This document shows, piece by piece, positions 25,984-33,982 of a stretch of 64,000 nucleotides of DNA; within the stretch, counting starts at the first letter, position 1, and each line of letters begins with the position of its first letter. The notes beneath the pieces are model-generated. The model saw nothing but the letters and a program-made list of their open reading frames with translations, searched no databases and had not been told where the DNA came from. The position numbers and the translations under genes were made by a program. The stretch is from Sphingobacterium bovistauri (GTDB lineage Bacteria > Bacteroidota > Bacteroidia > Sphingobacteriales > Sphingobacteriaceae): the NCBI RefSeq assembly GCF_020295405.1, contig NZ_JADEYP010000002.1:185432-249431 (forward strand), written 5' to 3'.

Positions 25984-26502
25984 TTAACTTTTACGCTTGT
26001 ATACAGGAACAGTAGAGCAGGGCTCACCATACATGATACTTTTGGCAACAGTTGAAAGTTTTGCGGTGAATGTTACAAAAGCACTTTCAGGTATATAAAT
26101 ATCTCCACATCCTTTTACCACTACGCGCTCATTTTGATATTTAGAATAATCTATAGCGTTGATTTCCTCTGTATATTGCTGGCGAATGATATCTTCTTTT
26201 GTACCAAAGGTAATAGACTTAGCAAATGGTGTTAATTTATTTGCTAAAATCATGTATGCCCAAGTGGGGACTATAGCATCTGTAGAACATGTAATACCTA
26301 CATGTTTATCTTGATACTGTGTCCAATCGTATTCTTTCACAAAGTCTCTGAAATCTTTCTCACGTAAAATCAGTTCGTGAAATAGATTCTCTTTTATATC
26401 GTATACAATAATGTCTTCTTGGTTTGGAGAATAGTTTGCCAAATCAATCGTAATTAGTCCACTTTGTGCTACTTTATTTACTATGTTTTCCTGAATTTCC
26501 AT
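25984..26502 (-). CDS. DUF2480 family protein
   Basis: A 172-residue cytosolic protein found across Bacteroidota. Two similar halves, each ending in a block like KHVGITCSTDAIVPTWAYM and ERVVVKGCGDIYIPESAFV, suggest an internal duplication. The cysteine in each half and the nearby acidic residues may bind metal, but this is a guess. I start at the ATG at 26502 (MEIQENIVNKVAQSG); a TATTTTTG box ends six bases upstream. It heads a minus-strand run through DUF3108 and DUF3109. Confidence 0.85.
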   Translation of the reverse strand: MEIQENIVNKVAQSGLITIDLANYSPNQEDIIVYDIKENLFHELILREKDFRDFVKEYDWTQYQDKHVGITCSTDAIVPTWAYMILANKLTPFAKSITFGTKEDIIRQQYTEEINAIDYSKYQNERVVVKGCGDIYIPESAFVTFTAKLSTVAKSIMYGEPCSTVPVYKRKS

Positions 26503-26508
26503 TTTCTT

Positions 26509-26516
26509 CAAAAATA
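26509..26516 (-). promoter_or_regulatory. Putative -7 box for the DUF2480 gene, adjacent to the start
   Basis: Minus-strand TATTTTTG ends six bases before the ATG at 26502 and lies in the U tract of the preceding PpiD terminator, the same layout as at folP. Confidence 0.45.
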
Positions 26517-26520
26517 AAAA

Positions 26521-26545
26521 AGCCGAACATTACACATGTTCGGCT
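26521..26545 (-). terminator. Terminator after the PpiD-like gene
   Basis: Ten-base perfect arms (AGCCGAACAT and its complement) with a TACAC loop, followed on the minus strand by TTTTTTATTTTT. Confidence 0.9.
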
Positions 26546-26565
26546 ATAAAAATAATTATAATATC

Positions 26566-28668
26566 TTAATAAAATCTAATTCGATTGTCATCAATATCTG
26601 CATTGTCCATCAATGCTTTAAATATTGATCCCCAAGAACGTTGTTGCTTAGCTGCTAACATTTGTTTTTGTTGGGATTGACGCTCAGATTCTACCATTTC
26701 TTTTGGATTTACGAAGCTAGATACTTGCAATGCATATATACCTTGAGTACCTTCGATGCTTTTAGATGGTTTATTTGGTTGCAATCCGAATACTGTACCA
26801 ATAACTGCACTTTCAAACGATACTCCAGGGATAACAGGGTTAGCTAATACAATGTTTTCTACATTAACCGCTGATTTACCTAATTTTTGAGCTACTTGAT
26901 CTATCGAACTAGCACCATTTAATGCATTATTCATTTTCTCTTTCAGCATACGAGCTTTTACCAAGTTCGTTACACCTAATTGAATTTCAGGTTTAATAGC
27001 ATCCAATGGTTTTATACCTTTTGGACTTATTGAAACTGTTTTAGTAATTATAAAGTTTTCATCCGTTTCGAATAATTTATCAGTAACATCTCCAGCTTTT
27101 GATTCATACACCCATCTTACTAATTCTCTTGGTACATCGACACCATTTAATGTGTTGTCCATACCACGGAGACTAGTCGCTTTATCAGCATTTAGATTGT
27201 GTTTTTTAGCTACCTCAGCAAAATTATTACTGTTTATTTCAGATAATATGTTGTTAGCTTTTGTATAAGCTGCATCAGTTGTCTCTTTGCCAGCTACGAT
27301 AGCTTTATCTACTACTGCTAATTTGACAATTTTAGAGTTACCGATGTGTTTTTCGATTCTTAAAATATGAACACCAAATTGTGATTCTACAATCACTATA
27401 TCGCCTGGTTTATTGTTGAATGCAGCTTCTTCAAAAGGCCCTACCATTTGACCTCTTGTGAATGTGCCTAAATCTCCACCATTTACTTTGCTACCTTGAT
27501 CTTGGCTAAATTCTATTGCTAATGTTTCGAATTTTTCACCTTTAGCTAACAATCCTTTGATCGAATCTGCCTTAGCTTTTGCTTTAGCTACACCTCCTTC
27601 AGCTGTTGCATTCAATAGAATATGAGATGCTTTTACTGAATCTGCACTGAATTTAGCATCCAATACTTTTGCGATTTCATAATGACCGTTTGATACATAA
27701 GGGCCAACAGTACTTCCCGTAGGAACTGAGAACACAACAGAATCTAAAGCTGGACTCAATTGACCTTTTTTATAGAAAGTTACAGGAACTTTATTGTCTG
27801 AGTTTATCGCTACAAACGAAGAATCATTAGCTGAAGTGCTTAATTCTTGTTTTAAAGTTTGTATAGAAGCTAATGTAGACGCTGAATCTTGTTTCGTAGG
27901 TCTAGCATCAATTAAAATGTATTCAATTGAACGAGTTTCTTCTTCGCTTTTAAATAGATTTTTGTTTTTATCATAGTACTCTTTGTAATCTGCGTCAGTC
28001 AATTTGATGTCAGCATCATTTACAGATGAGTAGTCTAAAAGAACATATTTAAAGTTCGCTAATTTGTTTTTAGCAGTATATTCGTCTTGTGCTTCTAATG
28101 CAGTTACATAAACTGAAGAGCTTACTAAGTTTGAATATTTCTCAACCAATCTTTGTGTACGAACCTGCTCTAACATTGATTCCCATTGTTGAGCAATCTG
28201 CGGATTAGATTTTGATTCTGTGATTACTTGAGCTAAATACGCTCTGTCGAATTGTCCTGTTTGTGGATTAGTGAAAGTTTGTACAATTTGTTGTGCTGGA
28301 TTTTGACCAGAAATCAAATCATTTAATTCTTCTTTACCTAATGAAATACCAACCTTTTCAATTTCTGAATTCAATAATTCTTGAGAAACCATTTGATTCC
28401 ATACTTGTTGTACCGCAAAATTTCTAATTTGTGGAGTTTCACTACCACCCATTTGTTGCTGATATTGTTTCGAGGTTTGGTCTACCATAGCATTGAAATC
28501 TTGATAATCAATACCATTTCCATTGATATTACCTACTTCATTTTGTTTTTGCATCCAAAATGGAGTACCCGATTGAATAATATCTCCTAATAAGAATGCA
28601 ACAATTGCTAAACCGATGACAAAGATTACTAATCCTGCACGATTACGCAAATTACCCATTAATCCCAT
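26566..28668 (-). CDS. PpiD/SurA-like peptidylprolyl isomerase, membrane-anchored
   Basis: A 700-residue periplasmic foldase anchored by one N-terminal helix (about 11-31). A SurA-N chaperone region (about 35-240) is followed by a parvulin domain at about 340-440 (VKASHILLNATAEGG, FSQDQGSKVNGGDLGTF, VESQFGVHILRIE) and a C-terminal chaperone region. This is the PpiD layout; PpiD helps newly exported proteins fold at the Sec translocon. It follows lptC on the same strand after a 147-base gap, so it may have its own promoter. Confidence 0.9.
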   Translation of the reverse strand: MGLMGNLRNRAGLVIFVIGLAIVAFLLGDIIQSGTPFWMQKQNEVGNINGNGIDYQDFNAMVDQTSKQYQQQMGGSETPQIRNFAVQQVWNQMVSQELLNSEIEKVGISLGKEELNDLISGQNPAQQIVQTFTNPQTGQFDRAYLAQVITESKSNPQIAQQWESMLEQVRTQRLVEKYSNLVSSSVYVTALEAQDEYTAKNKLANFKYVLLDYSSVNDADIKLTDADYKEYYDKNKNLFKSEEETRSIEYILIDARPTKQDSASTLASIQTLKQELSTSANDSSFVAINSDNKVPVTFYKKGQLSPALDSVVFSVPTGSTVGPYVSNGHYEIAKVLDAKFSADSVKASHILLNATAEGGVAKAKAKADSIKGLLAKGEKFETLAIEFSQDQGSKVNGGDLGTFTRGQMVGPFEEAAFNNKPGDIVIVESQFGVHILRIEKHIGNSKIVKLAVVDKAIVAGKETTDAAYTKANNILSEINSNNFAEVAKKHNLNADKATSLRGMDNTLNGVDVPRELVRWVYESKAGDVTDKLFETDENFIITKTVSISPKGIKPLDAIKPEIQLGVTNLVKARMLKEKMNNALNGASSIDQVAQKLGKSAVNVENIVLANPVIPGVSFESAVIGTVFGLQPNKPSKSIEGTQGIYALQVSSFVNPKEMVESERQSQQKQMLAAKQQRSWGSIFKALMDNADIDDNRIRFY

Positions 28669-28815
28669 ATTCCGTAATTGTATTTATGTTTTCTTTAGTT
28701 ATTTAATTGACTTTGTTTTTTAAACAAGGCGCAAGATACAATTTTTATAAAAAAAAAGCATATAAATTAGAAGCTAATTCAAAACATCTTTTTTACTTTT
28801 TTGTTATATCACGAT

Positions 28816-29427
28816 TTATTGTCCAAAAGCCGGTACTTGATTGTTATTCGATGGTATATAAAATCCTGTCATATTTTCACCTTGAATATTTTTGAAATCA
28901 GTATCAGACTTGAATGAAGTTGCTTGCATACTTCCTCTAGCATCTCTAAAATCCATCGTAATAGGTACTGTATTGTAATAAATCTTTTGATTTTCGTCAT
29001 AAAAGATTTCATCGGATTTTATCACTGATCCATCAGCCATATTAATAATTACATTTTTTCTAAACTCTGTTATACCTTCTTGACTTCTTTGTTTACCATA
29101 ATCTGATTTAATGCGTTGTGTTTCTTTACCAGCGGCATCATAGAATATAATTTGTAAACCCTTCTCGAATTCGTAATTATTATTTTTTCCTTGTGTAGTA
29201 TCGTGATAAATCTTCATTTCAGGCCCCGTCAATTGTGCTTTCACAATAGCGGAGTCACTATAGATGATTTTGACATCTTTATATAAATCAACAGCCTCTT
29301 CTTGTTGGATATTTTCAATCGCATTGATATCCTTCATTTCATTTTCGCAGGCAGTAAATAACAAAATCCCTATTATACTAAATGTAAATAGGGATACTGT
29401 ATGTTTCGTGATGATACTATTAATCAT
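28816..29427 (-). CDS. lptC: LPS export periplasmic protein LptC
   Basis: A 203-residue protein with an N-terminal membrane segment ending in LLFTACENE, a possible lipobox at Cys27. The OstA/LptC beta-jellyroll follows: DVKIIYSDSAIVKAQLTGPEM, GLQIIFYDAAGKETQRIKSDYG, FRKNVIINMADGSVIKSDEIFYDENQKIYY (split). LptC takes LPS from the LptBFG transporter and hands it to LptA. The start ATG overlaps the stop region of the upstream barrel gene by eight bases, which implies translational coupling. Confidence 0.87.
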   Translation of the reverse strand: MINSIITKHTVSLFTFSIIGILLFTACENEMKDINAIENIQQEEAVDLYKDVKIIYSDSAIVKAQLTGPEMKIYHDTTQGKNNNYEFEKGLQIIFYDAAGKETQRIKSDYGKQRSQEGITEFRKNVIINMADGSVIKSDEIFYDENQKIYYNTVPITMDFRDARGSMQATSFKSDTDFKNIQGENMTGFYIPSNNNQVPAFGQ

Positions 29428-30745
29428 AACTTCTTCTCTGGAACCATAGATCGTTAATATTAAAACCGATATTGATGTTAATATAACGTTCGCGTACTAA
29501 GTTGTTATTTAGAGTACCTTGTTGGCCAAATTCTGCTGATATATTAATTCTAGATGAAGTACGTCCAAAATTTGTCTCAGGAAGTGGTAAACCAAAACCT
29601 AAAGTGATGGCCATATCATCAATTCTGTTATTATTTACAGTAATGTGGCCTTGATTATATCGAACACCTAATCTATAATCTACTATATCCCAATATTTAT
29701 TTGAAGATGCATCTGGTTTCCATTGACCACCTAACGCTATACCATAGTTTTTACCTAGACTGCTTTCACCAGCACGTGTTTGATACGATGTCCAGTCAGC
29801 ATATTTGAAATCTGCACCGATCATCCAGTCATATCCTTTTGAAACAGTAATACCTACGCTGTGCTTCATTGGGAGATTAATATTACGGGTTAATTCCCCA
29901 GTTTGAGGTAAAGAGTCTAATGCTACATTCTCAAAATCAGGATCTAATGACGGTTGTGAACGAGTCGTTAAGTGAGAAGTTTTCTCTGTAACGGTGTTGT
30001 TTAATGAACCTGAATATCCTAATGTAATGTTATGTTTTTTGCTTACAGGAAAAGAGTATTGTGCACCATAGTCTACAATTAATCCTCTTACCAAGCGAGT
30101 TGCTTGACTTCGGGCATTTAATGCATTGAAGTCATTCGGGAAACTTACTGTTAAATTATCTTTTAATTCACCAAATAATAATCCTGCATTACCACCTATG
30201 CTAAAGCCTTTAAAAGGGGAGAATCCGTACCCAACGAAGGCTTTATTAAGTCCCCCTTCACCAGTTTTGGATTGAAGAGTGGTAATGGTACTCATCGTCC
30301 GTGTTTCAGTGTTATTGTAACCAACATCTGAATAAGGCATAAGTCCAAATGCAACACCATGATTACGTGCTACTGAAAATCCAAATCCAAAATGGGAGAA
30401 CGCAAAATCTGCTGTATTATTCTGAGCTGTTCCTTTACTTAATTGGGTCATATTACCATACAATCCTGCATCCAAAACAGTTCTATTCAAGCCAGAATAG
30501 CTCGCTGGATTTGCAATATTTAGAATTGGAAGGCCTGATTGGTACCTAACGGCAGAGGAAATGCCCCCCATTGATCTTGTTTGTGGTAATAAATCTTCAC
30601 GCATCTGACCTAAACCAAATTTAGAGTAAGGAGAATGTGAAGTCGTTTCTTGAGCAAAAGCGCCACTGCTAGTGAGCATAAATGCTGTACCGAGCATGAT
30701 TTTTATCGCTTTTTGGGCAATCAATATGTTGGACTTTCTATACAT
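29420..30745 (-). CDS. Outer-membrane barrel protein upstream of lptC
   Basis: A 441-residue protein with a signal peptide ending near residue 31 (SSGAFA-QE) and many amphipathic beta strands, ending INIGFNINDLWFQRRSYD. The N-terminal SPYSKFGLGQMREDLLPQTRSMGGISSAVR block and NIANPASYSGL are shared with uncharacterised Bacteroidota barrel proteins related to FadL/PorV-type porins. It overlaps lptC by eight bases, so its synthesis is tied to LPS export; a role in envelope assembly or uptake is inferred. Function not established. Confidence 0.75.
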   Translation of the reverse strand: MYRKSNILIAQKAIKIMLGTAFMLTSSGAFAQETTSHSPYSKFGLGQMREDLLPQTRSMGGISSAVRYQSGLPILNIANPASYSGLNRTVLDAGLYGNMTQLSKGTAQNNTADFAFSHFGFGFSVARNHGVAFGLMPYSDVGYNNTETRTMSTITTLQSKTGEGGLNKAFVGYGFSPFKGFSIGGNAGLLFGELKDNLTVSFPNDFNALNARSQATRLVRGLIVDYGAQYSFPVSKKHNITLGYSGSLNNTVTEKTSHLTTRSQPSLDPDFENVALDSLPQTGELTRNINLPMKHSVGITVSKGYDWMIGADFKYADWTSYQTRAGESSLGKNYGIALGGQWKPDASSNKYWDIVDYRLGVRYNQGHITVNNNRIDDMAITLGFGLPLPETNFGRTSSRINISAEFGQQGTLNNNLVRERYININIGFNINDLWFQRRSYD

Positions 30746-30820
30746 ATATTTATTAGAATCCGATGTAGGATTGTTCTTTTATACTGTTAGGTTAATAATA
30801 TTACTAACTTTTCTTGGATA

Positions 30821-30828
30821 CAAAACTA
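30821..30828 (-). promoter_or_regulatory. Putative -7 box for the barrel-lptC unit
   Basis: Minus-strand TAGTTTTG, an exact TAnnTTTG match, 75 bases before the barrel gene ATG. An imperfect palindrome (GTTAATAATATTACTAAC, 30791-30808) lies between it and the start and could be part of the leader or an operator. Confidence 0.4.
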
Positions 30829-30894
30829 TTTATTTTTAAATGAATACCTCAGTCTATTTTGTTAAAAAAGGTTAATCGTTTATTTATTAAGTGT

Positions 30895-31878
30895 TTAAAT
30901 GAATTGAAAATAAATAATTGAAGCTACTATGACGATATAAACACTTTCATAAAGCCATTTTATTTTTGAATAAGCAAAATAGTAGGCTAAATAAATAGCT
31001 AATGGAGGCACACAAAGTAAAAAGTGATTAATCGTATTTCGCTCATTTAAATAATAGGAGCCAATGATCAACAGTAACATGTAGAATAGAAGTTGAAACG
31101 ACTTCCTAAGATGTACAATGCTTCTGAAATATTGCTCTTTGAGTACTAATAGAAATAATATTAATGCTATTCCAATAGGAAAGACTACAAAATAATCACC
31201 GTAATCAACTGTAAGCTCTAATGGTAATGGATTTGCTAAAGGTTTAAAAATAGCTAAAAAATCGTCATATCGATCAATCCAATAATACACTACACCTAGT
31301 AGAAAATACACTAGTCCAAACCCAAGAATCGGTGTAACCCATTCTCGCCATATAAACGGCCGGAATAAAATGAGTGCAATCCATAATAGAATGAGCATTA
31401 CAATAAATGGAAAATAAATCAAGCTCCCTAACGCGACAATCATTCCTAAATCAAACATTAATGTTTTGACATCTGTTTGTTTATAGATATTGAATAATTT
31501 GCCTATCATCCATATGGTGATAAAATTGCATATCAATGTAGGTGACAGTACCAAAAATGGTATAAATACTGAAACCAATGTCATAAATAATAGGGCTGTA
31601 AGGAAAGTAGATTTTCCTAGAAAGTTAAAATGATTTATAATCTTGTTAAGTAGGAAAGCTTGCAATAACGTAAGTACCAGTGTGGTCAAGACATTGGATT
31701 GAGCCGAAACTCCGTTCCCCAATCGAATATTAAAAAGATTGTCTACCGCTGGCTCCAGAAGAAGCGGTTTTAATTCATCGGGTAGATGAAGAAATGCCCC
31801 TAAACACAATAATGTACCCATTATACATACCCAAAGTATGTTGATAGGAGAGAATTTTCTGTGTTGATCAATAATCAT
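30895..31878 (-). CDS. DUF6427-like polytopic membrane protein
   Basis: A 327-residue inner-membrane protein with about eight to ten hydrophobic helices and little else; short polar loops include QTDVKTLMFDLG and RPFIWREWVTPILGFG. The pattern (N-terminal short cytosolic tail, RPFIWREW block at about residue 173) is that of the DUF6427 family of Bacteroidota. No function is known. It lies 26 bases after the ccmD-like gene and may be the last gene of the ccmB-ccmC-ccmD transcript. Confidence 0.65.
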   Translation of the reverse strand: MIIDQHRKFSPINILWVCIMGTLLCLGAFLHLPDELKPLLLEPAVDNLFNIRLGNGVSAQSNVLTTLVLTLLQAFLLNKIINHFNFLGKSTFLTALLFMTLVSVFIPFLVLSPTLICNFITIWMIGKLFNIYKQTDVKTLMFDLGMIVALGSLIYFPFIVMLILLWIALILFRPFIWREWVTPILGFGLVYFLLGVVYYWIDRYDDFLAIFKPLANPLPLELTVDYGDYFVVFPIGIALILFLLVLKEQYFRSIVHLRKSFQLLFYMLLLIIGSYYLNERNTINHFLLCVPPLAIYLAYYFAYSKIKWLYESVYIVIVASIIYFQFI

Positions 31879-31904
31879 GGGCTAAAATAGAAAAAATTGA
31901 AAGA

Positions 31905-32108
31905 CTACTTGTCTTCCAATTTCTTTACTCTTTTATCAATAGTGAATAAATAGATGAATAGACCGATTACAATAGTCAAAATTACACCTACTACTACCCA
32001 AATCTTTCCTGAACTTCTTAACAATGTAGCCATTTCAACAGTATTGTCTTGTGCAAATAGACCTATTGAAATTAGCATATAGGCTAAGGCTAAGCTAAAT
32101 TTTTTCAT
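31905..32108 (-). CDS. CcmD-like small membrane protein
   Basis: A 67-residue protein with an N-terminal hydrophobic segment that looks like a signal sequence (1-19), one membrane helix at about 33-56 and a short charged C-terminal tail (DKRVKKLEDK), the usual CcmD layout. CcmD stabilises CcmC and helps release haem-loaded CcmE in cytochrome c maturation. The assignment rests mainly on its place seven bases after ccmC and its size. Confidence 0.75.
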   Translation of the reverse strand: MKKFSLALAYMLISIGLFAQDNTVEMATLLRSSGKIWVVVGVILTIVIGLFIYLFTIDKRVKKLEDK

Positions 32109-32115
32109 TATACTA

Positions 32116-32781
32116 TTATTGAATTTTATTTGCTTTATTTTCTAATAAACGCAGTCTGTAACGAATCGTAGATACCCAAATACCTGTTAATATCCACCCT
32201 ACAACAGCTGTGTAAAAAACTGGACGCATGTAATTGTCCATATCTAACTCTCCAAAAGTAGAGTTACCACCACTCCCCGGATGTAGAGAGTCTGTTAGTT
32301 TAGGAAGTATATAAAGAAGTACGACCATGATTGGGAACGCAAAAATATTGTAAACAGCAGAAATTTTTGCTCGTTTTTGCTCTTCGTCTAATGCGTTACG
32401 TAATACTAAATATGCGAGGTACATAAGCGTAGCGATAGCAGAACCGTTCAATTTAGGGTCGTTAGGCCACGGTTCACCCCATGTAATATTAGCCCATTGC
32501 ATTCCTGTCAAGAGGCCAAATCCACAGAATATAATTCCTGTATTTACTGCTTCAACAGCCATTATATCGTGTTTAATGTCATTGCTATTAAGATATTTAA
32601 TACTGTAAATAACAGATACCAAATACAGAATAAGCATTGCAAACCACATAGGAACATGGAAATAAACGTTTCGAATTGATTCGTTGAGGATGTGAAGCTC
32701 GGGCACAGGACCGACTAAACCAGCGACCACAGACACACAAACCATACACGCCGCCAGAATTTTCCACCAATTTTTTCTCAT
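32116..32781 (-). CDS. ccmC: Haem-handling protein CcmC (cytochrome c maturation)
   Basis: A 221-residue inner-membrane protein with six helices. The tryptophan-rich haem motif is WGEPWPNDPK at 101-110, and the two axial histidine candidates are His42 in YFHVPMW and the one in SLHPGSGG near residue 177. CcmC presents haem to the chaperone CcmE during c-type cytochrome assembly. It follows ccmB by 14 bases and precedes the ccmD-like gene, so the three form one operon. No ccmA or ccmE is in the window. Confidence 0.9.
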   Translation of the reverse strand: MRKNWWKILAACMVCVSVVAGLVGPVPELHILNESIRNVYFHVPMWFAMLILYLVSVIYSIKYLNSNDIKHDIMAVEAVNTGIIFCGFGLLTGMQWANITWGEPWPNDPKLNGSAIATLMYLAYLVLRNALDEEQKRAKISAVYNIFAFPIMVVLLYILPKLTDSLHPGSGGNSTFGELDMDNYMRPVFYTAVVGWILTGIWVSTIRYRLRLLENKANKIQ

Positions 32782-32795
32782 TTTTAGCTAAAAAT

Positions 32796-33458
32796 TTAAT
32801 CCCTCCAAAGGTAAGGAAATAACAATAAAGAAATAGTAATTGTAATGACATTAATTGCTATAAGTACAGCTATTTCGCCAAAACTGATGCCTCGATCTAG
32901 CCCCTGCAAAGCGTTGTTTGATAACTTAATTAATACAATCAGGAGGGGGATAATAACAGGAAAAGCTAATATTGCCATTATGGTGCTGTTGTTGCCTGTT
33001 TTGGAGCTAATGCCAGATACCATAGTGAATACTGTAGCAAAGCTTATACTACCTAATAAAACTGCTATGAAATACAAAAATGCATCACCTACAGGGTTTT
33101 TGAAAATAACAGAATAGGTAAAATATGCAATCAACGACAAAAATACCATCAAAATTGTGTTATATATTATTTTGGATAGTATAATCGCTTTTGGACCAGT
33201 AATAGAATAATAATAGAGTTGTCGGTATTGGCTTTCTTGAACGAAAGATCGACTTATGGCATTGATCGATGCAAAAAGTAGGATTATCCAGAATAATGCA
33301 TTCCACATCAACGTATCATCTACAGTTTTGAATGCTTGATAGCACACGAAAACTGTAGATACTACATATAAGAATATGCTGTTAATAGCATGTTTTGATC
33401 GCCATTCTAAGATAAGATCTTTATGGACTAAAGTTTTGACTTCTTTCAAAAGACTCAT
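32796..33458 (-). CDS. ccmB: Haem exporter subunit CcmB
   Basis: A 220-residue ABC permease with six predicted helices; EVKTLVHKDLILEWRSKHAINS at the N-terminus and ARTFVQES-like RSFVQESQYRQLYYYS are typical CcmB blocks. CcmB works with the ATPase CcmA and CcmC in haem transfer for cytochrome c maturation. I start at ATG 33458; a TTG three codons upstream is less likely since it would overlap the TATCTTTG box that ends six bases before the ATG. First gene of ccmB-ccmC-ccmD. Confidence 0.88.
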   Translation of the reverse strand: MSLLKEVKTLVHKDLILEWRSKHAINSIFLYVVSTVFVCYQAFKTVDDTLMWNALFWIILLFASINAISRSFVQESQYRQLYYYSITGPKAIILSKIIYNTILMVFLSLIAYFTYSVIFKNPVGDAFLYFIAVLLGSISFATVFTMVSGISSKTGNNSTIMAILAFPVIIPLLIVLIKLSNNALQGLDRGISFGEIAVLIAINVITITISLLLFPYLWRD

Positions 33459-33464
33459 GTACGA

Positions 33465-33472
33465 CAAAGATA
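33465..33472 (-). promoter_or_regulatory. Putative -7 box for ccmB, adjacent to the start
   Basis: Minus-strand TATCTTTG, an exact TAnnTTTG match, ending six bases before the ccmB ATG at 33458. Confidence 0.45.
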
Positions 33473-33506
33473 CACATATTTTGAAATAAGCCGATTTAAT
33501 GCTTGA

Positions 33507-33881
33507 TTAAGCGTTTGAAATATCAGATTTTGCTTTGTCAGTAATATCTTCTGCCTTATTGGCTAATCCCTGAGCTGCATCTGATGCTTTATTTGCCCAT
33601 GATGATGCTTTATCAGACACTTTATCTAATACGTTTCTTCCTGCATCTTTAGCCTTTGCTGTAAGGTTTTCAAGCTCTTCTTTAGCACTAGCAGCTAATT
33701 TTGATGCTTTCTTAGATTCTTTTTTAGAAAGATCTTTAATCGATTTTGTTAAATCTTTAATTCCGCAATTAGCTTTATCTAAAGTTTTTTTGCCGTCTTC
33801 TGTCGCTAATAAATAATAAGCAGCTGTTCCCACCGCAAGACCCAATAATGCAAATGCTACTAATCCGTTTTTATTTTTCAT
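33507..33881 (-). CDS. YtxH-like protein with amphipathic repeats
   Basis: A 124-residue protein: one N-terminal hydrophobic segment with the YtxH-type pattern LVAFALLGLAVGTAAYYLLATEDGKK (residues 6-31, split), then a long Lys/Ala/Asp-rich helical region with 11-residue-like repeats (KASKLAASAKEELENLTAKAK, DKVSDKASSWANKASDAAQG in overlapping parts). Such repeats resemble LEA or apolipoprotein helices. YtxH proteins are general-stress proteins of unknown mechanism. It stands alone between the ccm operon and the ABC exporter. Confidence 0.78.
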   Translation of the reverse strand: MKNKNGLVAFALLGLAVGTAAYYLLATEDGKKTLDKANCGIKDLTKSIKDLSKKESKKASKLAASAKEELENLTAKAKDAGRNVLDKVSDKASSWANKASDAAQGLANKAEDITDKAKSDISNA

Positions 33882-33982
33882 AATATTTGAAATTTGATTG
33901 TATATAAATAACTACCTATCTAGTGTCATTATAAAACAAGCATCATTCCAAAAAGTTTTGATAATGTGTGATTAACAAAACT

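Noticed and set aside
32597..32851. Possible extra small gene across the ccmB/ccmC junction
   Set aside because: It overlaps both conserved ccm genes in another frame; its hydrophobicity only reflects the shadow of membrane-protein codons.
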